Shown in pieces: positions 17,387 to 27,072 of a stretch of 64,000 bases of DNA (position 1 is its first letter; each line of letters opens with the position of its first letter). Under the pieces are notes generated by a model. The model did no database searches. It was given only the letters and a program-made list of their open reading frames with translations, and was not told the DNA's origin. Source of the stretch: Rhizobium sp. ZPR4 (GTDB lineage Bacteria; Pseudomonadota; Alphaproteobacteria; Rhizobiales; Rhizobiaceae); NCBI RefSeq assembly GCF_040215725.1, contig NZ_CP157968.1, positions 744,001 to 808,000 of the forward strand, written 5' to 3'. Position numbers and translations under genes: made by a program.

Positions 17387-18321
17387 CACAAGTCCATCGA
17401 CGCCCGACAAAGATAGACATCGCGGTCTGCACCTATCGGCGGGCAGAGCTCGATCAGACGCTGCTGTCACTTGCCGTGCTCAGCATCCCCACAGGCGCGA
17501 TCATCCGGATCATCGTCGCCGACAATGATGTAACGCCGAGTGCGCGGGGCCGCGTCGACGCCATGCGTTCGGCCGTGCCCTTCGAGATCGTCTATGTCCA
17601 TTGCCCGGCATCGAACATCTCGATCGCCCGCAATGCCTGCCTGGAGCATGCGAGCGGCGATTTCCTCGCCTTTATCGATGACGACGAAACGGCCTCGGAA
17701 GACTGGCTGAGCGAAATGATCATCATGGCCGACACGACCGGCGCCGACGCCGTTCTCGGGCCCGTGCAGGCGGTCTATGCGAATGTCGCTCCGACCTGGA
17801 TGCAGCACGGCGATTTCCATTCGACTTTGCCGGTCTGGGTCGCAGGAGAAATCCTGACCGGCTACACCTGCAATGTGTTGCTGCGCCGTGGCGCGCCTTC
17901 GCTTGCCGGTCGACGCTTCAATATCGCGCTCGGACGCAGCGGCGGCGAAGACACCGAGTTCTTCACCCATATGCACAAGGCGGGCGGCAGGATCGCCTAC
18001 GCAGCGGATGCGCTCGTCTACGAACCCGTCCCGAACAAGCGGGCGACCGTTTCGTGGCTCTCCAAGCGCCGGTATCGCATGGGCCAGACGCATGGTCGTA
18101 TGCTGCTGGAAGCCAAAGGTGGCTTCGGGCGTTGGAGCGCGATCGCGCTTGCGGGTACGAAATCCGCTTATTGCTTTACTGCCGCCGCGCTGCTTTCCGC
18201 GTCCCCCATCAAGCGTCATCGCTACGGTCTGCGCGGCATCATGCATGCCGGCGTCGTCAGCGGTCTCTTTGGAGTTCGCGAAATCGAACAATACGGAAAT
18301 CTGGAGAAGGCACCGCAATGA
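17383..18321 (+). CDS. exoM: Succinoglycan glucosyltransferase ExoM
   Basis: A 312-residue GT2 glycosyltransferase. The start is the ATG at 17383 that overlaps the exoA stop; the open frame extends upstream to 17224 but only inside exoA. The N-terminal domain shows KIDIAVCTYRRAELDQTLLS, IIRIIVADNDVTPSARG and DFLAFIDDDETASEDWL; the second half has RRFNIALGRSGGEDTEFFTHM. ExoM adds the fourth sugar of the repeat in S. meliloti. Confidence 0.93.
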   Translation: MTQVHRRPTKIDIAVCTYRRAELDQTLLSLAVLSIPTGAIIRIIVADNDVTPSARGRVDAMRSAVPFEIVYVHCPASNISIARNACLEHASGDFLAFIDDDETASEDWLSEMIIMADTTGADAVLGPVQAVYANVAPTWMQHGDFHSTLPVWVAGEILTGYTCNVLLRRGAPSLAGRRFNIALGRSGGEDTEFFTHMHKAGGRIAYAADALVYEPVPNKRATVSWLSKRRYRMGQTHGRMLLEAKGGFGRWSAIALAGTKSAYCFTAAALLSASPIKRHRYGLRGIMHAGVVSGLFGVREIEQYGNLEKAPQ

Positions 18322-19343
18322 CGGATTTCATCCCTGATGTCAGCTTCGTCATCGCTGCCTATAATGCCGAGGAAACGCTCGAGCGTGCCATCGACAGTGC
18401 GCTGGCACAAGGCGCCGTCAGCATGGAAGTGATCGTCGTCGACGATTGCTCGAGCGATGGTACGCGCGAGATTGCCGGTAACCATCCCGATCCGCGGGTG
18501 CGCCTTGTCGCCATGGCCCGCAACGGCGGTCCAGGTGCTGCCCGCAATGCCGGGCTCGATGCGGCCCGCGGCCGCTGGGTGGCTGTGCTCGATTCCGACG
18601 ATGCCCTTCGTCCGGATCGTATGGCCCGCCTGATCGCCAGGGCGGAAAAGGTCGAGGCGCAGATCGCGGTCGACAATCTCGATGTCATCCGCGAGGACGC
18701 GGGCACCATGTTGCCGATGTTCCCGGAGCCGATGCTGGCGCGCATGCCGACGCTGACGCTGGCAAAATTCATCGCCTCGAACATGATTTTCCAGTCGGAG
18801 CACAATTTCGGTTACATGAAGCCGGTCTTTGAGCGAGCCTTCGTCGAGAAGCATCGGCTGCGCTTCGATGAGAGCCTGCGGATCGGCGAGGATTACATTT
18901 TCCTTGCTTCCGCCCTTGCTCGTGGCGGCGTCTGCGTCGTCGAGCCGACCGTCGGCTACCTATATTATATTCGCGATGGGTCGATCTCGCGTGTTCTCAG
19001 ACAAGACCATGTCGAGGCCATGCTTGCCGCAGACACCAGATTCTTCGCCGAACATCCCTTCGGGGCTGCCGCCCTTGCCGCACAACGGCGACGCACGCGC
19101 AATCTGAAGGACGTCATCGCATTCCTGAAGCTGGTCGACAGCATCAAGGAGCGCGAACTGCAGGCGATGCTCAAGATCGCATGCCTCAACCCGCGGGCGG
19201 TGCGCCATCTCAGCATGCCGATCTTTGCGCGTTTTCGTCGGTTGGCCGCATCTCTGCGGAGCGGTCGCCAGCCGTCGCCTACCTCTTCACTTTCCTCCCC
19301 CCTGCCCAATATGGGCGCAGGCCCTCACTCTAACAAAGGATAG
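18318..19343 (+). CDS. exoO: Succinoglycan glucosyltransferase ExoO
   Basis: A 341-residue GT2 glycosyltransferase beginning at the ATG that overlaps the exoM stop (ATGA). Motifs are [51 protein letters not shown] and [15 protein letters not shown], then [20 protein letters not shown] in the acceptor region. ExoO adds the fifth sugar of the S. meliloti octasaccharide. It shares an overall design with exoU of this cluster, suggesting old duplication within the family. It is 4 nt upstream of exoN. Confidence 0.92.
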   Translation: MTDFIPDVSFVIAAYNAEETLERAIDSALAQGAVSMEVIVVDDCSSDGTREIAGNHPDPRVRLVAMARNGGPGAARNAGLDAARGRWVAVLDSDDALRPDRMARLIARAEKVEAQIAVDNLDVIREDAGTMLPMFPEPMLARMPTLTLAKFIASNMIFQSEHNFGYMKPVFERAFVEKHRLRFDESLRIGEDYIFLASALARGGVCVVEPTVGYLYYIRDGSISRVLRQDHVEAMLAADTRFFAEHPFGAAALAAQRRRTRNLKDVIAFLKLVDSIKERELQAMLKIACLNPRAVRHLSMPIFARFRRLAASLRSGRQPSPTSSLSSPLPNMGAGPHSNKG

Positions 19344-19347
19344 AGCC

Positions 19348-20253
19348 ATGGACCCCAAACATCGTGTGAGAAAAGCAGTCATCCCGGTTGCCGGCAATGG
19401 AACGCGCTTCCTGCCCGCCACCAAGGCGATGCCAAAGGAGATGCTGACGATCGTCGATCGGCCAGTCGTGCAATATGCCGTCGATGAAGCCATCGAAGCC
19501 GGCATCGAGCACATCGTCTTCGTCACCAGCCGTAACAAGTCGGCAATCGAGGACCATTTCGATGACACGCCGGAGCTGATTTCCTCGCTGCAGCGGGCGG
19601 GCAAAAGCCACCAGGTCAGCGAGCTGGAACGCCTTCTGCCGCGGCCGGGCGCCGTCAGCTTCACTCGCCAGCAGGCTCCGCTCGGCCTCGGCCACGCCGT
19701 CTGGTGCGCCCGCGACCTGATCGGCAACGAGCCCTTCGCGCTGCTTTTGCCCGACATGCTCTGCTACGGCATGCGCGGCTGCATGGCCGGCCTGATGGAT
19801 CTCTATAATGAGACCGGTGGCAATATCGTCGCCGTCGAGGAATGCGCTCCGGAAGAAACTTCGAAATACGGCATCATCGGCAAGGGCGAGTCCGTGCGCC
19901 ATGGCTTTGCCGTGACCAAAATGGTCGAGAAGCCGCATCCATCCGAGGCGCCTTCAAACTTTTACCTCAATGGCCGTTATATTCTGCAGCCCGAGATATT
20001 CGATATTCTGGCCCGTCAGGAGCGCGGTGCCGGTAACGAGATCCAGTTGACCGACGGCATGCTGCGCCTCTCCGAGACGCAATCCTTCCATGCCCAGGTC
20101 TATAACGGACGCACGTTCGACTGCGGGTCCAAGCACGGCTTCATCGAAGCGAACGTCGCCTTCGCGCTCGCTCGCTCCGATATCGGCGGCTTGGTCTATG
20201 ACTCGATCCGCAACCTGGTCGTCTCGCACGAAGCGCAGATGACCGCCGCTTAA
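19348..20253 (+). CDS. exoN: UTP-glucose-1-phosphate uridylyltransferase ExoN
   Basis: A 301-residue GalU-type nucleotidyltransferase that makes UDP-glucose, the donor for the glucosyltransferases. The glycine-rich nucleotide motif [20 protein letters not shown] occurs at residues 12-31, followed by [21 protein letters not shown] and [20 protein letters not shown]. The ATG at 19348 has AAGGA 8 nt upstream and follows the exoO stop by 4 nt; an in-frame extension to 19225 lies within exoO. A GalU duplicate elsewhere in the genome would make this copy dedicated to polysaccharide. Confidence 0.95.
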   Translation: MDPKHRVRKAVIPVAGNGTRFLPATKAMPKEMLTIVDRPVVQYAVDEAIEAGIEHIVFVTSRNKSAIEDHFDDTPELISSLQRAGKSHQVSELERLLPRPGAVSFTRQQAPLGLGHAVWCARDLIGNEPFALLLPDMLCYGMRGCMAGLMDLYNETGGNIVAVEECAPEETSKYGIIGKGESVRHGFAVTKMVEKPHPSEAPSNFYLNGRYILQPEIFDILARQERGAGNEIQLTDGMLRLSETQSFHAQVYNGRTFDCGSKHGFIEANVAFALARSDIGGLVYDSIRNLVVSHEAQMTAA

Positions 20254-20267
20254 GCCTGTCACATTGT

Positions 20268-20294
20268 GGCCTGCGGCCGAAAAGGCCGCAGGCC
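20268..20294 (+). promoter_or_regulatory. Perfect 11-bp hairpin with GAAAA loop between exoN and exoP
   Basis: GGCCTGCGGCC (20268-20278) pairs perfectly with GGCCGCAGGCC (20284-20294) around a GAAAA loop. No T run follows, so it is not a canonical terminator. It ends right at an in-frame ATG (20295), which would have its leader buried in the stem; this favours the downstream ATG at 20337 as the exoP start. Partial termination, message processing or stabilisation of upstream exo mRNA are possible roles. Confidence 0.7.
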
Positions 20295-20336
20295 ATGGCT
20301 ATTGTTCATTCGGGCTTCTCCGACAAGGTGGTCGCC

Positions 20337-22679
20337 ATGCATCAGAAGAACTTCACTTTCCACAGCGCTCTTCCGCAAGCAGAGTCGCAGGATAGCTTTA
20401 TCGATCTCGACCGGCTGATGGCCGTCGTGATCCGGCGCATCCGCACCATCATTTTCGCCGTGGCCGCTTTTGTCATTCTGGCCGTTGCTTATCTGCTCAC
20501 TGCAACGTCGAGCTACACCTCGATGACGCAGATATTGCTCGACGAAACCATGACGAAATATGCTGAGGACCAGCCGCCGGCGGCGAGCAGTCAGCAGGCG
20601 GACATGGAAATCGCCAGCGCGGTCGAAATCCTCAAATCGAACGAGATGGCGCTGCGCGTCGTCGACACGGCCGGCCTTGCGGACAACAATACGTTGCTCA
20701 ATCCGCCGGTGTCTCCGGCGGCGTTGCTCAAATCCGGCGTCAGCCTGATCGTCAGCGTCTTCACGCCCGGTCGCCCGCCGATGACACCGGAAGAGCAGCG
20801 TGAGGCTCAGCGCCAGAAGGTTGCTGCCGTTCTGCAGGATAATCTGAAGGTCGAGCGCGTCACGCGAAGCTCGGTCGTTGCCGTCTCCTTCACCTCGACG
20901 GACAAGCGCCTTGCCGCCAAGGTTACGAGCGCTTATGCCGACGCTTATCTGACCGACCAGCTGAACGCCAATTTCGACGCGACCGAACGCGCTTCCGTCT
21001 GGCTGCAGGAACGCTTGAATGACTTGCGCCAGCGCGCCCAGGAGGCTTCGCTCGAAGTCGAGAAATACAAGGCCGACAATGGGTTGACGTCAACGGGCGG
21101 CGAACTGATGTCGGAACAGCAGATTTCCGACCTGAACAAGCAGCTGATCATCGCCCAGGCCGATACGGCGAGCGCATCCGCCCGCTACAATCAATATAAG
21201 TCGATCATTGATCAAGGCCCCGACAACGCCGTCAAGAACGCGACCATCTCGTCGAGCACGACCGACAACTCGGTGCTGCAGGATCTGAAGACGAAATATC
21301 TCGCTGTCGAAAAGCGCGAGCAGGACGTCACGCAGAACTTCGGCGCCGACCATCCGCAAGCCGTTGCGCTTCGCGCCGAGCGGCAGGATATCACGCGGCA
21401 GATCTATCAGGAGCTCCAGCAGCTCACCGCCAGCTACAAGAACGAATATGATGTTGCGGAGTCGCGTGCGGAATCGCTGCGCGAAAGCATCGACAAGGTC
21501 GTCGGCAAGAATTCCGAAGCCAACAAGTCGCTGGTTCATCTGAATGAGCTGAACCAGAAGGCATCCGCGCTGAAGACGCTTTATGAATCCTATCTTGGCC
21601 GGTTCGAACAGGCGACCCAGCAGCGCTCGTTCCCCATCGCCAAGGCTCGCGTCATATCGGTCGCTGGCGTACCGACGGCGCCGTCCAGCCCGAAGAAGAC
21701 GCTTGTCATGGCACTTTCGGTCATTCTTGGCCTGATGGTCGGCTGCGGTGTCGCCGCGTTCCAGGAGTTCCGTGATCGCTTCTTCCGCGTCGAGGCCGAC
21801 GTGCGGGCTGCTCTCGGATTGAAGTTCCTGGGCTATCTGCCGCTGCTCGGTCAGCAGAGCAAGAATAAGAAGAAGTCGCGCAAGGCCGATGCCGGAACGG
21901 AACCGATGACGGCGGAAGAGGGAGAAAACGGCGTCGCCTTCGAGCGCATGATGCGCATCTCCGTCGAAGCGCCGCGCTCGATCTTCGCCGAGACCTTGAG
22001 GAACGCGAAGCTTGCCAGCGACGTGATGCTGCAGGGCCGCGCCGACCGCGTCATCGGCGTCGTCTCGGCACTGCCGGGCGAAGGCAAGTCGACGACGGCT
22101 GCCAACTTTGCCGCCCTGCTTGCGAGCAGCGGCAAGCGCACGCTGCTCATCGATGCCGACTTGCGCAACCCGGGCCTCAGCCGGACGCTGAAGACGCCGC
22201 CGCAGGCCGGCCTGATCGAGGCTGTGCTTGGCGAGGTGCCCTGGACGAATGCCGTGAAGGTCGATCCGCGCACCAAGCTTGCCATTCTCCCGGTCGCCGT
22301 GCGCGATCATCTGCTGCACACCAGCGAGCTTCTGTCCTCGCAGGGCATGCAGCATCTGATGGAAAATGCGCGCAAGATGTTCGATTACATCATCGTCGAT
22401 CTTGCACCGCTAGGCCCTGTCATCGATGCGAAGGCCTTTGCGCCACAGGTCGATGCCTTCCTGCTGGTGACCGAATGGGGTGCAACACCGACCAATCTGG
22501 TGCGTGATGTTCTGGAACAGGAGCCGCAGATCAATTCGCGCATCCTCGGCGTTATCCTCAACAAGACGGACATGTCGGAATTGCCGCGCTACAGCGACTT
22601 CGGTGGAACGGAGCGCTACCGGCAGAAATATGTGAGCTACTACACCGAGGCACAGCCGCGCGCCCAGGTGGACGCCTAG
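20337..22679 (+). CDS. exoP: Polysaccharide co-polymerase and tyrosine autokinase ExoP
   Basis: A 780-residue inner-membrane protein that controls succinoglycan chain length and export. It has a first membrane helix near residues 36-55, a Wzz domain and long coiled coil (about 60-450), a proline-rich segment VPTAPSSPKKTL leading into the second helix (about 453-475), and a C-terminal BY-kinase. The kinase has Walker A ALPGEGKSTTAANFA near residue 577, Walker A' TLLIDADLRNPG near 601 and Walker B DYIIVDLAPLG near 682. A C-terminal tyrosine cluster RYRQKYVSYY near 760-770 is the likely autophosphorylation site. I start at 20337 (AAGGTGG upstream); 20295 would start beside a hairpin. The 3' end overlaps the convergent DMT gene by 4 nt. 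Confidence 0.95.
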   Translation: MHQKNFTFHSALPQAESQDSFIDLDRLMAVVIRRIRTIIFAVAAFVILAVAYLLTATSSYTSMTQILLDETMTKYAEDQPPAASSQQADMEIASAVEILKSNEMALRVVDTAGLADNNTLLNPPVSPAALLKSGVSLIVSVFTPGRPPMTPEEQREAQRQKVAAVLQDNLKVERVTRSSVVAVSFTSTDKRLAAKVTSAYADAYLTDQLNANFDATERASVWLQERLNDLRQRAQEASLEVEKYKADNGLTSTGGELMSEQQISDLNKQLIIAQADTASASARYNQYKSIIDQGPDNAVKNATISSSTTDNSVLQDLKTKYLAVEKREQDVTQNFGADHPQAVALRAERQDITRQIYQELQQLTASYKNEYDVAESRAESLRESIDKVVGKNSEANKSLVHLNELNQKASALKTLYESYLGRFEQATQQRSFPIAKARVISVAGVPTAPSSPKKTLVMALSVILGLMVGCGVAAFQEFRDRFFRVEADVRAALGLKFLGYLPLLGQQSKNKKKSRKADAGTEPMTAEEGENGVAFERMMRISVEAPRSIFAETLRNAKLASDVMLQGRADRVIGVVSALPGEGKSTTAANFAALLASSGKRTLLIDADLRNPGLSRTLKTPPQAGLIEAVLGEVPWTNAVKVDPRTKLAILPVAVRDHLLHTSELLSSQGMQHLMENARKMFDYIIVDLAPLGPVIDAKAFAPQVDAFLLVTEWGATPTNLVRDVLEQEPQINSRILGVILNKTDMSELPRYSDFGGTERYRQKYVSYYTEAQPRAQVDA

Positions 22680-23572
22680 CTGGCCGATGCCTTACCGGCC
22701 TTGAGCCGGGCTCTCGCCAGGGCATGTTCGCGCCAGATCGTGAATATGCCCGCCGCAACGACAATGAGCGCGCCCAGGATCATGGGCGCGCTTAATTTTT
22801 CGCCGAATATCGTGACGCCGATAATGGCGGAGAAGACGAGCTGCAAATAGGTCAGGGGCTGGATGACCACCGCGTCAAGCATGTCATAGGCGCGGATGAG
22901 GAAATAATGGCTCGAAACGCCGGTCAGGCAGAGAATGCCCATGAAGATCCAGTCATGTGGCGCAAGCGGTGTCCAGAAGAACGGCCCGATGCAGGTCATG
23001 GCGATCGCACCCACCACGCCTGTATAGAAGAAGCTGGTCATGGCTCCGTCCTCGCGGCTGACATAGCGCGTCAGGACGACATAGAGCGAAAATAGCAATG
23101 CGCCGAAAAGCGGCACCAGGAACCGCGCATCGAAGACGCCGCTTTCCGGCTTCAGGATCAACAGCACGCCGATGAAGCCGAAACAGATCGCCAGCCATCG
23201 CCGCCAGCCGACCTTCTCGCCGAGGATCGGTATGGACAACAGGGCCACCATCAGCGGGCCGGATGAAAAGATCGCCTGCGAATGGGCAAGGCCGACGATG
23301 ACGAAGGACGAGATGGCGACGACAATCTGTGTGGCGAGCAGCAGGCCTCGGGCAATCTGCAGGGTAGGGCGCTTGGTCCTGACATTGCGTCGCAAGCCGC
23401 CCGGTGCACGCGAAGCCATAGCGACGGCAAAAAGCATGAAAGCCCAATAGCGAATCATCGCCACCAGAAGCGGCGGATAGGCGCTGACAAGGTGCTTGGA
23501 GATGCCGTCCTGTATGGCGAATATGCTGATTGCCAACAGCGTGAAGACGTAACCGGTACTATTGGATTTCAT
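22676..23572 (-). CDS. DMT superfamily transporter (EamA domains)
   Basis: A 298-residue protein with ten hydrophobic helices forming two EamA repeats (about residues 5-140 and 150-285), a drug/metabolite transporter layout. FAIQDGISKHLVSAYPPLLV opens the first repeat and GEKLSAPMILGALIVVAAGI closes the second. The substrate cannot be inferred; relatives export amino acids, drugs or metabolites. It is transcribed alone, convergent with exoP with a 4-nt overlap, and its start codon has only a weak ribosome binding site. Confidence 0.88.
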   Translation of the reverse strand: MKSNSTGYVFTLLAISIFAIQDGISKHLVSAYPPLLVAMIRYWAFMLFAVAMASRAPGGLRRNVRTKRPTLQIARGLLLATQIVVAISSFVIVGLAHSQAIFSSGPLMVALLSIPILGEKVGWRRWLAICFGFIGVLLILKPESGVFDARFLVPLFGALLFSLYVVLTRYVSREDGAMTSFFYTGVVGAIAMTCIGPFFWTPLAPHDWIFMGILCLTGVSSHYFLIRAYDMLDAVVIQPLTYLQLVFSAIIGVTIFGEKLSAPMILGALIVVAAGIFTIWREHALARARLKAGKASAS

Positions 23573-23691
23573 GGCTTTCGAAGGAAGAAGATGTGCGAGG
23601 CGCCGGGACTCGGCACCGCATTCACATTAGGTCATTCATCGGTTCAATCATAGGCTTCATGCTTGCGATTTGGCCCACTCGCAAAGCCACA

Positions 23692-24252
23692 TCAGCCCTT
23701 TTTGCGATCCGCGATGAAAGCCGTGAAACCATCGATGAAAGCCGCAAGATTGTGTTTCACTTTCTCGTCGACGATCGCCCCGTTCGCGTCGAAGACACTG
23801 CCGGCACGTGACACCATCAGCCGGCCGCCGAACCAGGCTTCGGCGCCGAGCGTGCGCAAGACCGTCAGCCAGGCGTTCTGGCTGAGGATGGTGCCGAAAT
23901 TGCCGGGCGAAGCGCCGAGAACCGCGATCGGCTTTCCGCCAAAGACCTGGGCGATGTCGGTGGAGGGGCGGCTCATCCAGTCGATGGCGTTCTTGAAGAC
24001 GCCAGGGAGCGAATTGTTGTATTCCGGCGTAAACAGGATCAGCCCATCAGCTGAAATGGCGAGGTCCTTGAGTTCCTGCACTTTTTCCGGGATGCCATCC
24101 GCCGCCTCGAGATCGGCGTCGTAAAGCGGTACGCCGTGAATGGTGCGGGCGATCAGCTCGACGCCGTTTGGCGCCAATTCGACGGCCGCGTGTAGCAGGG
24201 CCGTGTTGAAGGAGCCTTTCCGCAGGCTGCCCGATATGCCGAGTATCTTCAT
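23692..24252 (-). CDS. NADPH-dependent FMN reductase
   Basis: A 186-residue flavodoxin-like FMN reductase. ILGISGSLRKGSFNTALL at the N-terminus is the FMN phosphate loop, and FTPEYNNSLPGVFKNAIDW is the second FMN motif (PEYN); KPIAVLGASPGNFGT follows. Such enzymes reduce flavins, quinones, azo dyes or chromate. I start at 24252 because GGGGGA lies 6 nt upstream. It is a single-gene unit downstream of nikR in the same direction, with about 300 nt of leader holding inverted repeats. Confidence 0.92.
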   Translation of the reverse strand: MKILGISGSLRKGSFNTALLHAAVELAPNGVELIARTIHGVPLYDADLEAADGIPEKVQELKDLAISADGLILFTPEYNNSLPGVFKNAIDWMSRPSTDIAQVFGGKPIAVLGASPGNFGTILSQNAWLTVLRTLGAEAWFGGRLMVSRAGSVFDANGAIVDEKVKHNLAAFIDGFTAFIADRKKG

Positions 24253-24352
24253 CGCTTCCCCCATTTGCCGTGATGGGAAGACATTTATGCTTTGTCGTCC
24301 TTCGTCAAGGCCTGAGGGAATCTTATGCAGGGAGGAGAGACTTCAGCTCGAC

Positions 24353-24405
24353 GGATCATGCCGCCCGGACCGCATGATCCGGATGGGCTCGGGCGGTGAC
24401 GCCCG
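24353..24405. promoter_or_regulatory. Palindromes in the nikR to FMN-reductase gap (24253-24550)
   Basis: The 298-nt gap has no gene. It holds a perfect 9-bp inverted repeat GGATCATGC/GCATGATCC at 24353-24361 and 24372-24380 (10-nt spacer), next to a small hairpin CGGGCG-GTGA-CGCCCG at 24390-24405. A GCGGGC/GCCCGC repeat at 24530-24550, just past the nikR stop, may be a weak terminator. The first palindrome has the symmetry of a dimeric-regulator site, but its half-sites face the opposite way from the E. coli NikR operator, so I do not assign it to NikR. Confidence 0.5.
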
Positions 24406-24550
24406 ATCAACGCGGAAGCCGATACTGGAAACTGTCGACATCACTCGCCCTGTTGAGCCGCTCGGTTTCGGTTGCAGCTCTCGAGGAAAGCATAGCCTAT
24501 GTCACGGTGTCAGCTCTGTTGAGTAGTCCGCGGGCAACTCACCCGCCCGC

Positions 24551-24988
24551 TCAGTCATGCGAATGCGTTTCAAGATGATCTGCGCCATCGCCTGATGGGA
24601 TGATGTGCAGGTTCCCGAAACGCACGCCGCGCTGCGTCACGACGCTGTCGGCAAAGGTCTTTATCTCGTCCACCTTCCCTTTCAGCACGGAGACTTCGAG
24701 GCAATCTTGCCCATCGATGTGAACATGAAGCGTCGAGACTGAAAGATCGTGGTGATCGTGTTGCGCCGTCGTCAGCCGGCGCGACAGGTCGCGGGTCTCG
24801 TGTTCATAGACATAGGCAAGGGCTGCGTAGCATCTCGCTTCGCCGTCTATGGTCGGTTGCGCGCGGGTCACAGCATCGCGGACGAGATCGCGCAAGGTTT
24901 CCGAGCGGCTTGCATAGCCGCGCTGGGCACTGATCTTGTCGATCGTCTCCAGAAGATCGTCATCAATGGTGATAGTAATGCGCTGCAT
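24551..24988 (-). CDS. nikR: Nickel-responsive regulator NikR
   Basis: A 145-residue ribbon-helix-helix repressor. MQRITITIDDDLLETIDKIS and SRSETLRDLVRDAVTR form the RHH DNA-binding part (residues 1-45). The C-terminal ACT-like domain carries the high-affinity nickel ligands in TLHVHIDGQDCLE (HxH then Cys six residues on) plus an upstream His cluster QHDHHD. Nickel binding normally represses nickel uptake genes. No nik or other nickel transporter gene is adjacent: it follows cobM by 79 nt in the same direction, so its target is elsewhere or is a cobalt/nickel gene of this region. Confidence 0.93.
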   Translation of the reverse strand: MQRITITIDDDLLETIDKISAQRGYASRSETLRDLVRDAVTRAQPTIDGEARCYAALAYVYEHETRDLSRRLTTAQHDHHDLSVSTLHVHIDGQDCLEVSVLKGKVDEIKTFADSVVTQRGVRFGNLHIIPSGDGADHLETHSHD

Positions 24989-25067
24989 TTCCTGATCCTC
25001 TTTTGCCCCGCGGCTTGCCGCGGTCGACTAGAGGAAATTTCGAGAAGATTTGCAACGGCGCCCAGCG

Positions 25068-25826
25068 CTATTGCCGGCCGCGGAAACGGCGCTGATAGGT
25101 GGGGTCATAGAGCGAACTTTCGCGGAAATCGCTGGCGGAAAGCGACGGCCCGACGAAGATCAGGGCGGTGCGCTCGATCGGATCGGCGGCCACCTGCGCT
25201 TCGATCGTGGCAAGCGTGCCTCGAATGATCCGCTCATCAGGCCAGGAAGCCTTGACGACGATCGCGACCGGGCAATCGGGGCCATAGAGCGGTGTCAGGT
25301 CCTCGACCACTTCTTTGAGCGCGTGGATTGCCAGATGGATGGCAAGTGTGGCTCCAGTCGCACCGAATTTCTCCAGCGTCTCGTTGTTCGGCATGGGCGA
25401 GGCACGACCGGACACGCGGGTCAGGACAAGGCTTTGAGCCACTGCCGGGATGGTCAGCTCACGTCCAAGCGCCGAAGCGGCCGCGGCGAAAGCGGGAACG
25501 CCGGGGGTCAACGTATAATCAATGTCATGCTGCTCGAGCCTGCGGATCTGTTCGGCGACCGCGCTCCAGACCGAGAGATCGCCGGAATGCAGGCGCGCGA
25601 CATCCTCGCCGGCGGCGGCCGCTTTCAGATACTCCGCCTCGATCTCGTCGAGCGACATCGGCGCGGTATCGATGATGCGGGCGCCGGGCGGGCAATATTG
25701 CAGCAGTTCCGGCGAAACGATCGAGCCGGCATAAAGGCAGACCGGGCACTTGCCGATCAGATCCCGGCCACGCACCGTGATCAGGTCGGCGGCACCGGGG
25801 CCTGCGCCAATGAAATGCACTGTCAT
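25068..25826 (-). CDS. cobM: Precorrin-4 C11-methyltransferase CobM
   Basis: A 252-residue SAM-dependent tetrapyrrole methylase that turns precorrin-4 into precorrin-5 in the aerobic cobalamin pathway. The glycine-rich start [18 protein letters not shown], the loop [16 protein letters not shown] and [20 protein letters not shown] are the family blocks, with [20 protein letters not shown] close to the typical CobM sequence. It lies 19 nt after cobL in the same direction and is the last cob gene of the cluster. Confidence 0.95.
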   Translation of the reverse strand: MTVHFIGAGPGAADLITVRGRDLIGKCPVCLYAGSIVSPELLQYCPPGARIIDTAPMSLDEIEAEYLKAAAAGEDVARLHSGDLSVWSAVAEQIRRLEQHDIDYTLTPGVPAFAAAASALGRELTIPAVAQSLVLTRVSGRASPMPNNETLEKFGATGATLAIHLAIHALKEVVEDLTPLYGPDCPVAIVVKASWPDERIIRGTLATIEAQVAADPIERTALIFVGPSLSASDFRESSLYDPTYQRRFRGRQ

Positions 25827-25845
25827 CGCTCTACCTCATTCTGAA

Positions 25846-27072
25846 TTATGGCTTTACCCACGACCATTGCGTCACCGGCATGGCTGGCCGCCAGCCGGTC
25901 ATGCGGCCGACGGGTGCGGCGCGCGCAATGTCGATGCGGATCAGTGAGCCGCCTCGGCGTGCCTGTTCGGCCAGCAGCAGCGCTTCCATTTCGGTGGTGA
26001 CGGCATTGGCAACGAGCCTGCCGCCGCTTTTCAGCTGGCCGATCGCGGCCTCCAGCACGCCAGCGTCGCTGCCGCCTCCGCCGATGAAGATCGCATCCGG
26101 TGCCGCAAGACCGGAAAGAGCCGCCGGTGCCTCGCCTTCGACGATGATCAGGCCCGGCACGCCGAAATTTGCGACATTGCGACGGATACGCGCCGCGCGC
26201 TCAGGCGATGCTTCGATGGCAATGGCACGCAGCGAGGGATCGGCCAGCATCCATTCGATGCCGATCGAACCGGAACCGGCTCCGATATCCCAGAGCAACT
26301 CGCCATGGCGCGGCGCAAGCGCCGACAACGTGATTGCGCGGATCTCCCGCTTGGTGATCTGGCCGTCATGCTCGAAAAGCTCGTCGGCCAAGCCGGCGCT
26401 GAGCGACAAAATCCGAGCACCGGCGTCCGCTTTGACCTCGACTGCGCAGATGTTCAGATCATTGATGCCGGAGAGAGTGAAATCGGCCGCAGTGTGCCGG
26501 GAAACCTTCTCATGCGGACCGCCAAGCGCTTCCAGAACCGTAAGCTTGGAAGGGCCGAAGCCTGAGCCTTGCAGCAAGGCGGCCAATTCGGCGGGGCCTT
26601 TGCCATCGGATGTCAGCGCCAGGATCTTGCGGCCGGGATGCAGATGCGGCCGGATCAGACCGATCGGCCGCCCGTGGAGCGAGAGAACCGTCGTTTCCTG
26701 CAAGGGCCAGCCGAGGCGCGATGCGGCAAGGCTGAAGGAGGAAGGCGCCGGAATGACGATCATTTCAGAAGCCGGAATGCGTCGTGAAAGTGTCACCCCG
26801 ACGCCGTAGAAGAAGGGATCACCGGAGGCGAGAACCACCGTCGGCTTGCCTTGGCGGGCGAGCACCGCCTCGACTGATTTTTCGAATGGTGAAAGCCAAG
26901 CGTGTGCTTCACCTGTTATCAATGAACCCATCAACTCGAGGTGGCGCATGCCGCCAAAGACAATTGATGCTTCGGCAAGCAGCCGCTTGGCTTCGTCGCC
27001 GAGCCCGGCTGGACCGTCCTCGCCGATGCCGATAAGAGTGAGCCAGCGTTGAATTGAAGGTGTCTCAGCCAT
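25846..27072 (-). CDS. cobL: Precorrin-6Y C5,15-methyltransferase (decarboxylating) CobL
   Basis: A 408-residue fused enzyme. The N-terminal half (about 1-215, CbiE-like) has LTLIGIGEDGPAGLGDEAKR and VVLASGDPFFYGVGVTL and methylates C5. The C-terminal half (about 230-400, CbiT-like) has the SAM motif LLWDIGAGSGSIGIEWML and performs C15 methylation and decarboxylation. The product is precorrin-8X. I start at 27072 (MAETPSIQRW); its start codon overlaps the start codon of divergent cobK, and the frame upstream of that lies inside cobK. Confidence 0.95.
   Translation of the reverse strand: MAETPSIQRWLTLIGIGEDGPAGLGDEAKRLLAEASIVFGGMRHLELMGSLITGEAHAWLSPFEKSVEAVLARQGKPTVVLASGDPFFYGVGVTLSRRIPASEMIVIPAPSSFSLAASRLGWPLQETTVLSLHGRPIGLIRPHLHPGRKILALTSDGKGPAELAALLQGSGFGPSKLTVLEALGGPHEKVSRHTAADFTLSGINDLNICAVEVKADAGARILSLSAGLADELFEHDGQITKREIRAITLSALAPRHGELLWDIGAGSGSIGIEWMLADPSLRAIAIEASPERAARIRRNVANFGVPGLIIVEGEAPAALSGLAAPDAIFIGGGGSDAGVLEAAIGQLKSGGRLVANAVTTEMEALLLAEQARRGGSLIRIDIARAAPVGRMTGWRPAMPVTQWSWVKP

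Noticed and set aside
21090..22355. 421-codon minus-strand frame inside exoP
   Set aside because: It is the antisense shadow of the ExoP coiled coil and kinase domain, a common result of high-GC codon use.
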